A stretch of 35,818 nt of DNA from positions 1-35,818 of the forward strand of contig JAMQPI010000600.1 in NCBI GenBank assembly GCA_023717565.1. The letters run 5' to 3'. Position numbers and translations under genes: made by a program. This document shows, piece after piece, positions 30,409-35,818 of the stretch. Origin of the DNA: Pyrinomonadaceae bacterium (GTDB lineage Bacteria > Acidobacteriota > Blastocatellia > Pyrinomonadales > Pyrinomonadaceae). Each line of letters begins with the position of its first letter. Position 1 is the first letter of the stretch. Under the pieces are notes generated by a model that saw only the letters and a program-made list of their open reading frames with translations, was not told the origin of the DNA and ran no database searches.

Positions 30409-31308
30409 ATGCCGTCTTCTGAAATCGAATCTCAGTTCGCCCCTATGCCGATTATTGTCGGTTCACCTCGCTCGGGGACAACGATGTTGCGGCTTATGCT
30501 GGATTCCCACCCGGAGCTGGCGATCCCGCCGGAAACAGGCTTTCTAGCGCTCGCCCCTAAGCTTCGAGGCACAGGTGATAAGCTGCGGGAAAAATTCTTC
30601 CGCGCAGTCATCAATCATCCGCGGACAATCCCGGCTTGGCCGGATTTCGACCTACCCGAAAATGCTTTCTGGGCAGCACTGACGGATATCGTTCCCTTCA
30701 CCGTCCCCGAAGGGTTCAGGGCATTCTATCGTTTGTACGCCCAGCGCTTCGGGAAGTCGCGATGGGGTGATAAGACACCGCTTTATTGCCTGGAACTAGA
30801 TGCGATCAGACGAGTGTTACCTGAGGCACGCTTTATTCACCTCATCCGTGACGGGCGCGACACCGCACTGTCCCTGAGAGGAATGTGGTTCTCGCCCGGG
30901 TGGGAGATCGAGACTCAGGCGGCTTACTGGCGCAAGTGCATACTATCGGCACGACGGGCGGGTCGCGGACGCCCGGACTACCTGGAGGTGCGCTACGAGG
31001 ACTTAATCCTCAGTACGCGTCTGGCTCTGGAACGAATCTGCGCGTTCGTCGGACTGAGTTACGAAGACGTCATGCTCAGCTATTACACGCGAGCGCCGGA
31101 GCGGCTCAGGGAACATAAGGGGCGTTCGCGCCCGGACGGTACCACGCTGCTGACCCGAGAGCAGCGGTTCAGCCAACAGAAGCGCACAACAGAACCACCT
31201 GACCCCGCCTGCGTCCTCGCCTGGAAGCGGTCGATGGTTACGGATGAAAGGAGGCGGTTTCAACTAGTGGCTGGCGATCTCTTAAAGGATTTAGGTTATG
31301 AAGTATGA
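30409..31308 (+). CDS. sulfotransferase family protein
   Basis: 299 residues. It has the 5'-phosphosulfate-binding motif PIIVGSPRSGTTMLRLMLDS (14-33, SPRSGTT), HPELAIPPETGFL after it, and the 3'-phosphate-binding segment ARFIHLIRDGRDTALSLRGM (about 143-162; RDGRDTALS). The middle contains SRWGDKTPLYCLELDAIRRV and the end YEDLILSTRLALERICAFVG (about 196-215) and the helix KRSMVTDERRRFQLVAGDLL. It uses PAPS to add sulfate to a hydroxyl group, here most likely of the polysaccharide made by this locus. It starts two bases after the PIG-L-like gene stop, so co-translation is likely. The only intact sulfotransferase in the window. Confidence 0.9.
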   Translation: MPSSEIESQFAPMPIIVGSPRSGTTMLRLMLDSHPELAIPPETGFLALAPKLRGTGDKLREKFFRAVINHPRTIPAWPDFDLPENAFWAALTDIVPFTVPEGFRAFYRLYAQRFGKSRWGDKTPLYCLELDAIRRVLPEARFIHLIRDGRDTALSLRGMWFSPGWEIETQAAYWRKCILSARRAGRGRPDYLEVRYEDLILSTRLALERICAFVGLSYEDVMLSYYTRAPERLREHKGRSRPDGTTLLTREQRFSQQKRTTEPPDPACVLAWKRSMVTDERRRFQLVAGDLLKDLGYEV

Positions 31309-31354
31309 GTTGCCTCCTCGTCTGACAACAACGGCCACAAACCCAGAGGCCAGA

Positions 31355-32863
31355 TCAAGAGAACCATTCAAAAAGCCACTTCCTCAAATCCGCTCGGATC
31401 ACCAACAGGATCGCTGGAGGAATGATCGTTGAGAGCAGACCGCCTAATATCAGTCGCGGCAGTGGGGAGGTTAGAAAGGTCAAGCTAACGCCTGCAACCA
31501 ACAGCCCGACCGCGGCTGCGGCCACGTTGACTAGTGAAATTGGAATGAGCTTTGACGAGATGCCTGGGATAATCTCGCTTAAAGCCACGAGGCGGTTTAC
31601 GCAGGCGAACGCATAAGCGATCACGACAGCCCAGGCTGCGCCAGTCACTCCGAAAGTCGTTGTCAATGGATAGAGTATGGCGAGAAAGACGACCGCTTCC
31701 AGAGTTCTTCCTACGGCCACCTGTTTTGGTCTGTTCAAGCCGAAGAAAACTGTGCCCATGATCAGAGAGAGCCCGCGCAGGGGAATGGTCAACGCCAGGA
31801 CCCGCAAAGCAGTTCCCGCGCTGGTCCATCTACTGCCGAAGAGGAGTTGAACTATCTCACCGGCAAGCAGGAACGACGGCACAGCAACTGTGATCAGAAT
31901 CAGCGAGGAGATACTGAAGACTTTGGTAAAGGCCTGCTCCAGACGCTTTGGCTGCTGCGCCGCAATTTCGGCATAGGCGGGAAAGAGCACTTTGCCAAGA
32001 GAGAAAACCAGCACGCTAATCGGAGCGCTCGCAACGTTGTAAGCCAGAGAATAATTACCAAGGGCTGCGGTCCCCAGTAAACGCCCAACCATGACGTTGT
32101 CCGCCATCGTGGTTACATAGGAAGCGACGGCGATCACCAGCGTGAATTTTCCGAAGTTTAAGGCGCGGCGGAGAGCATTCTTTTCCAGCGCCAGGCGCGG
32201 ACGATACGAATGAAAAATGTAAGAGAGTACCGTTCCCAGAACAGCGGTTAGCAGCAGGCCAATCACCAGCGCCCAAACATTTCGCAGAACCACAGCCAGC
32301 GCCACGGTCAAGGCCATTCCGAATACGTGGGTGGCAAGTTCGTACCAGAAGATCCTCGCAAAGCTAATCTCCTTGCGCAGCAGCACCAGTCCAATGTTCT
32401 GAAATCCATGAACGAGGGTTATTAAACCGAGAACCGGAATGATGATTCGCAGCTGCGGTTGCCCGTAAAATCTCGACAGCGGCAAAGCGGAAGCCCACAC
32501 TAGCAACGTGACGACAAGACTTCTGATGAGCTCTGCCGACCACACTGTGTTTAGGTGTACCTTCAGCTCATCTTTCGACTCAAACTTGTTTGCAACAATT
32601 GTCTGGTTCAACCCGATCGTCGTGAAGGCGTTCAAGGCCGCCAGGATTGTCAAAGCCATGCCGAACAGCCCGAAATCCTCTGGCACCAGCAACCTTGCGA
32701 GAACGATTGAGCGGACGAAACCGATCAATTGCTCGATCAGTGACGACGACACATTCCAGCTGACGCCGGAACGAACTCTTTTCGCCAGCGGTAAGTTTGT
32801 CGTATCTGCTCGCTCAGCTATTATCTCGGCAGACGGAGTTTCGGTTAGACGAAATGCGGTCAT
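31355..32863 (-). CDS. MOP-family polysaccharide flippase (Wzx/WzxC-like)
   Basis: 502 residues on the minus strand with 12-14 membrane helices. Pattern of the Polysacc_synt_3 / WzxC type: an N-terminal helix after KRVRSGVSWNVSSSLIEQLI, VLARLLVPEDFGLFGMALTI (about 54-73), VTLLVWASALPLSRFYGQPQ, then ALRRALNFGKFTLVIAVASY, MVGRLLGTAALGNYSLAYNV (about 253-272) and ALRVLALTIPLRGLSLIMGT. It moves lipid-linked oligosaccharide units across the inner membrane. It probably serves the glycan locus upstream although it is on the opposite strand. Its start codon (ending at 32863) overlaps by 10 bases the start of the divergent gene at 32854. Confidence 0.9.
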   Translation of the reverse strand: MTAFRLTETPSAEIIAERADTTNLPLAKRVRSGVSWNVSSSLIEQLIGFVRSIVLARLLVPEDFGLFGMALTILAALNAFTTIGLNQTIVANKFESKDELKVHLNTVWSAELIRSLVVTLLVWASALPLSRFYGQPQLRIIIPVLGLITLVHGFQNIGLVLLRKEISFARIFWYELATHVFGMALTVALAVVLRNVWALVIGLLLTAVLGTVLSYIFHSYRPRLALEKNALRRALNFGKFTLVIAVASYVTTMADNVMVGRLLGTAALGNYSLAYNVASAPISVLVFSLGKVLFPAYAEIAAQQPKRLEQAFTKVFSISSLILITVAVPSFLLAGEIVQLLFGSRWTSAGTALRVLALTIPLRGLSLIMGTVFFGLNRPKQVAVGRTLEAVVFLAILYPLTTTFGVTGAAWAVVIAYAFACVNRLVALSEIIPGISSKLIPISLVNVAAAAVGLLVAGVSLTFLTSPLPRLILGGLLSTIIPPAILLVIRADLRKWLFEWFS

Positions 32864-33459
32864 TCAATCAATCATTCAAGCGTGAGCTTACCAAGTCGGC
32901 AATTCTTGTTGTTCTGCTGACCTTATGTAGCGTCGGCCAGGCTCAAAACAATCCAGACAAGCCCGTAGCCAATTCCGGGGTTGTTTTCGGCCGAAACCAT
33001 GTGTTTGTCTTAACGGCCCCGAAGGGATGGATATTGGATAGCCGGAGCGGAGTAAGTCAAGGATTGAATGCGGTGTTTTATCCAGAGGGCTCCTCCTGGA
33101 AGAATGGCACCGTTGTAATGTATGCCAATGTTTACCATAAAAGAAACGTGACGGAAGAAACCCTGGATTCGGTCATCTCCGGTGATGTTACCGAATTCAA
33201 GAAGAAGTCAGACAAGTTGAAGGTTGTCGAAGCCGCTCCGCTTCCGACTAGAAAAGGCAAGCAGGCAGCGGTTCGTTATTTCGACGGTGACACTTTCGGC
33301 AATTCCGAGGCGATAGCCTACCTTGACGAGGGCAAAGTAGTAGTGATGCTGGTGCTGTCTGGCAGAACAAAGAAAGAATTTGAAGCGGCTTTGCCTGCAT
33401 TTAATGAGTTAGTCAGCTCGTACCTATTTCTCGGCGATAAGGTAACAATTCAAAAGTAG
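32854..33459 (+). CDS. secreted hypothetical protein
   Basis: 201 residues from ATG 32854. Signal peptide to about residue 31 (RELTKSAILVVLLTLCSVGQ then AQ). The mature domain begins NSGVVFGRNHVFVLTAPKGW and ILDSRSGVSQGLNAVFYPEG, with alternating strands GTVVMYANVYHKRNV and a helix EAALPAFNELVSSYLFLGDK. No family is certain. The layout resembles small periplasmic proteins of the PsbP/'DUF1795-like' fold. The ATG overlaps the divergent flippase start, so both promoters would have to lie inside the other gene. Alternatively one of the starts is further in. Confidence 0.7.
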   Translation: MRSFNQSFKRELTKSAILVVLLTLCSVGQAQNNPDKPVANSGVVFGRNHVFVLTAPKGWILDSRSGVSQGLNAVFYPEGSSWKNGTVVMYANVYHKRNVTEETLDSVISGDVTEFKKKSDKLKVVEAAPLPTRKGKQAAVRYFDGDTFGNSEAIAYLDEGKVVVMLVLSGRTKKEFEAALPAFNELVSSYLFLGDKVTIQK

Positions 33460-33486
33460 AAACAACGCCGCCTGAGGAGGCAAGCT

Positions 33487-33759
33487 TTGCTCTACATGAT
33501 TATCGAGCACTTTAAGAATCAGGATCCTGTGCCCGTGTATCGACGCTTCCGGGATCGAGGTCGTCTCGCTCCTGAAGGTTTGCGATACGTATCTAGTTGG
33601 GTCGATGAAAAGCTCGCCCGTTGCTTTCAACTGATGGAAACTGAGAATCCCAAACATCTCGAGGAATGGATTTCTAACTGGAATGATCTGGTTGAGTTCG
33701 AAGTCTACCCTGTCATTTCATCACAGGAGGCGGTGGAAAGGGTTGCACCACGCCTCTGA
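33487..33759 (+). CDS. DUF3303 family protein
   Basis: 90 residues of the DUF3303 ('superoxide dismutase-like' ferredoxin-fold) family: MLYMIIEHFKNQDPVPVYRR (1-20), FRDRGRLAPEGLRYVSSWVD (21-40), CFQLMETENPKHLEEWISNW (46-65) and NDLVEFEVYPVISSQEAVER. The start is a TTG at 33487: a strong GAGGAGG lies about six bases before it, and the family begins MLYM. An ATG at 33496 would remove three residues. It is a small cytosolic dimeric domain, with function unknown. The preceding gene ends 27 bases upstream. Confidence 0.88.
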   Translation: MLYMIIEHFKNQDPVPVYRRFRDRGRLAPEGLRYVSSWVDEKLARCFQLMETENPKHLEEWISNWNDLVEFEVYPVISSQEAVERVAPRL

Positions 33760-33796
33760 CTGAAGCAGCTGCCGAACCAGCGTTTGCAGACAAGAC

Positions 33797-34684
33797 ATGG
33801 GACGCCTATATCAAATCGCGATCACGATGTGGCTGGTCCTGACAGGAGGTGGGGCGGCCGGGTCTGGAGCCCCACCGAGGTTGAGCGAATATTCTGGCTT
33901 CGCTAATCCGCAGCGGGTTACGATCCGGGGCTACAGCGGTCACGCTATGGAACCCTTCATCACTCGCGATGGACGATATCTGTTCTTCAACAACTCAAAT
34001 GATCCATCCGTCAACACTAACCTGCACTATGCCGAGCGGGTCAATGACGTTACCTTCACGTACAACGGCGAAATAAAAGGTGTCAATACCGAAGTCCTTG
34101 AGGGCGTGCCGTCAATGGATCGAAATGGCAACTTCTACTTTGTTTCGACCAGAAGTTACAAAGAGACTTTGTCGACAATTTATCGCGGACGGTTCGCCGG
34201 CGGGACTGTGACCGGCATCAGTCTTGTTGCCGACCTCTCGGAAAAGACATTGTGGCGGGTGAACTTTGACCTGGAGATTAGCACCAACGGAGAATCACTG
34301 TATTTTGTCGATGGACTTTTCAACGGAAAACCGGTGCCCGAGACGGCTGACATCGCCATCGCCAAGCGATACGGGTCTGGATTCCGGCGCTTACCAAACA
34401 GTAGCGATCTACTCAAAAACATCAATACGGACGCGTTGGAGTACGCGGCCTGTGTTTCCTCGGACGAGCTTGAATTGTTCTTCACCAGATTAGCAAACAG
34501 AGGCTTTGCGATATATCGCTCGACCCGGAAGACCGTTGCCCAACCATTTGACCTGCCTGAGCGGCTAGTTGCAATAGAGGGTTTCGTCGAAGCCCCGACA
34601 CTGACAGCTGATGGGCGGTCGCTCTATTACCATAAGAAAGAGGGCGACCTGTTCGCGATTTACCGGGTAACCAGATCCCCGTAA
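33797..34684 (+). CDS. secreted PD40/TolB-like beta-propeller protein
   Basis: 295 residues. Signal peptide about 1-24 (LYQIAITMWLVLTGGGAAGS). After that, WD40-like PD40 blades are seen, each with a hydrophobic strand after a D-G or N-G turn: EPFITRDGRYLFFNNSND, GVPSMDRNGNFYFVSTRS, DLEISTNGESLYFVDG, CVSSDELELFFTRLANRGFA and PTLTADGRSLYYHKK. These propellers bind proteins or peptidoglycan-associated partners in the periplasm. No enzymatic residues are identifiable. A GCCGAAC (33771-33777) upstream resembles an attC R'' box but has no partner. No clear ribosome site other than AGACAAGAC is present. Confidence 0.85.
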   Translation: MGRLYQIAITMWLVLTGGGAAGSGAPPRLSEYSGFANPQRVTIRGYSGHAMEPFITRDGRYLFFNNSNDPSVNTNLHYAERVNDVTFTYNGEIKGVNTEVLEGVPSMDRNGNFYFVSTRSYKETLSTIYRGRFAGGTVTGISLVADLSEKTLWRVNFDLEISTNGESLYFVDGLFNGKPVPETADIAIAKRYGSGFRRLPNSSDLLKNINTDALEYAACVSSDELELFFTRLANRGFAIYRSTRKTVAQPFDLPERLVAIEGFVEAPTLTADGRSLYYHKKEGDLFAIYRVTRSP

Positions 34685-34723
34685 GATTATCTTTTGATTG
34701 ATGACCTGGAGGGAGGAATCCAA

Positions 34724-35230
34724 ATGTCTAAAAAGAACTTCGTGTTGGTTCTGGCGCTCGCGCTCCTTTGCTGCGGTTCTTCTGCTTATGCCCAAAGAGG
34801 CCCCTCGACTCCAGACGAGCGCAAACGTGCTGTGGAAATGGCCACATTTCTCGAAACAAACCCGCTAGCAAAGGAGGCGAAGGATTATCGTGCCAAGCTG
34901 CTGTTTTTCCTCGCCGAAGTACCTGACATTACGGTAACCCTCTGCACCAGTATTCTCGGTGAATCCAAGCGCGTTAAAGGTGATTACGAAGCCGAATTGG
35001 TCACTCAGCTTGGATACTCACAGGCCAAATTCATAATCGAGAATCCTGACAAAGCACAGGACCTTGGCGCCGAGTATTTAGCGGGGGTAGAAGGTGTACT
35101 GCGAACCTGGCAAGCTATCAAAGCCATCAAACCGAAGGCTAAATTCCCATTGATGGACGAACTATTGCAGAAGCAGCAAGCTGGAACATTGGCCGAGCAT
35201 GTCAAAGCGGGTGCGGCAGGCTGCAAATGA
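34724..35230 (+). CDS. secreted hypothetical helical protein
   Basis: 168 residues. The ATG at 34724 was chosen because GGAGGGAGGAATCC precedes it closely. An upstream TTG-started extension is unlikely. Signal peptide about 1-23 (NFVLVLALALLCCGSSAYAQ). The mature part is helical: ERKRAVEMATFLETNPLAKE, DYRAKLLFFLAEVPDITVTL, GDYEAELVTQLGYSQAKFII, ending with LLQKQQAGTLAEHVKAGAAG. Two Cys residues in the mature part, one near the end, could pair. No family is recognised. It is probably periplasmic and stands alone, with 40 bases between it and the gene before. Confidence 0.75.
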   Translation: MSKKNFVLVLALALLCCGSSAYAQRGPSTPDERKRAVEMATFLETNPLAKEAKDYRAKLLFFLAEVPDITVTLCTSILGESKRVKGDYEAELVTQLGYSQAKFIIENPDKAQDLGAEYLAGVEGVLRTWQAIKAIKPKAKFPLMDELLQKQQAGTLAEHVKAGAAGCK

Positions 35231-35298
35231 TTTCTCTCAGACTAATGGCTTGATGGTGAACGCAATTTAGGAATTCAGGCTTCCACCATCCTGCGGCG

Positions 35299-35673
35299 AT
35301 GGGTATTTCGTCTGCACGTTCAAAACTCGTGTACGAGCACAAGTCACATCAACCGATCCCGCGGAAACGGTTCGTCAAACGAGTGCTGCTCCATACCGTG
35401 GCCGCGTTCGCCCTGTTGCTGTTCTCACTCCTGCTGGGAATGGCTGGCTACGAGTACTTCGAGCGACTCACATGGCGCGACGCATTCTTGAATTCCGCAA
35501 TGCTGTTGGGGGGAATGGGACCTGTAAACGATCCCCAAACGGATGGTGGTAAGTTGTTTGCCGGTCTGTATGCACTCTACGCCGGGCTGGCGTTCCTGAT
35601 TGGTGCGGGAGTTGTCTTCACGCCGATACTGCATCGGGTCATGCATAAGTTCCACTGGGAAGAGGATCGGTAA
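35299..35673 (+). CDS. small membrane protein, possibly channel-like
   Basis: 124 residues. The N-terminus is basic and cytosolic (RSKLVYEHKSHQPIPRKRFV). One helix VLLHTVAAFALLLFSLLLGM (about 29-48), then YEYFERLTWRDAFLNSAMLL and GGMGPVNDPQTDGGKLFAGL, then a second helix YALYAGLAFLIGAGVVFTPI (about 91-110), and the end HRVMHKFHWEEDR. The MLLGGMGPVN loop between helices recalls the pore loop of two-helix ion channels, without the TVGYG filter. Function unknown. No clear ribosome site. Confidence 0.65.
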   Translation: MGISSARSKLVYEHKSHQPIPRKRFVKRVLLHTVAAFALLLFSLLLGMAGYEYFERLTWRDAFLNSAMLLGGMGPVNDPQTDGGKLFAGLYALYAGLAFLIGAGVVFTPILHRVMHKFHWEEDR

Positions 35674-35772
35674 GTTCCGTATTGATTGATCGATCATCAC
35701 ACTGCGAACCATCCACCGGGGGCGCGCGTTTGCTGTTAATGTTTGAGCTAAAAGGATAGGAGATTCAGTTTC

Positions 35773-35818
35773 ATGGGATGGAAGTTACTGCGTTCAATGC
35801 TCCTGACCTTATCCGTCA
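35773..35818 (+). CDS. start of a gene cut by the window edge
   Basis: The ATG at 35773 is preceded by ATAGGAGATTC at a suitable distance. The visible part MGWKLLRSMLLTLSV reads like a signal peptide, so the product is probably secreted. Only 15 codons are in the window, and nothing more can be said. Confidence 0.45.
   Translation, partial: MGWKLLRSMLLTLSV

Noticed and set aside
33771-33777. GCCGAAC upstream of the propeller gene as an attC box
   Set aside because: No R' box or pairing arm within 150 bases; one seven-base match is expected by chance.

Overview
The window looks like chromosomal DNA of a soil-type Gram-negative bacterium. Acidobacteriota, probably Blastocatellia-like, is my best guess. 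It rests on the mix of gene families (an ECF sigma factor followed by a VOC-domain protein, secreted proteins with carboxypeptidase-regulatory-like domains, DUF1569 and DinB proteins, DUF486, DUF3303) and on dispersed palindromic repeats. There is no rRNA, tRNA or marker gene to prove it. No tRNA, rRNA, CRISPR array or transposase was recognised.

Region 1 (about 1-20.8 kb) is the most interesting part. It is a long run of small, mostly hypothetical genes, all on the plus strand apart from one doubtful fragment. The gaps between many of them hold integron attC-type recombination sites: an R''-like box (GCCGAAC, ATCTAAC and similar), an imperfect stem with unpaired bases, and an R' box (GTTAGAC, GTTCGGC, GTTGGGC, GTTAGGT). 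I place ten sites, several sharing a strongly conserved 3' half. No integrase gene is visible, so this is either an internal or distal part of a sedentary chromosomal integron, or an integrase-less attC cluster. Cargo includes VOC and GNAT proteins, a dihydrofolate-reductase-like protein, DinB and DUF1569 proteins, an AlkD-like DNA repair protein, DUF4256, DUF486, a possible SLATT-like membrane protein, lipoproteins, secreted proteins, and unknowns. Parts of the array look eroded: long stretches without a site, collapsed or half sites, a DUF4440 fragment, and a coding region that runs through a site.

Region 2 (20.8-24.1 kb) leaves the array: a DUF486 membrane protein, a YjbQ-family protein, a repeat-rich gap, an ECF sigma factor overlapping a double-VOC protein, and a cupin.

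Region 3 (24.3-32.9 kb) is a surface polysaccharide locus: a GT4 glycosyltransferase, an SGNH-like membrane hydrolase, a wrecked sulfotransferase, a minus-strand GT2, a GT2-like protein with an extra N-terminal domain, a LmbE/PIG-L-like protein with an altered metal motif, an intact sulfotransferase and a minus-strand MOP-family flippase. Together they suggest assembly, modification (deacylation or acylation, sulfation) and export of a surface glycan.

Region 4 (32.9-35.8 kb) holds secreted or membrane proteins of unknown role, a DUF3303 protein, a PD40/TolB-like propeller protein, and the first codons of a gene cut off by the window edge.
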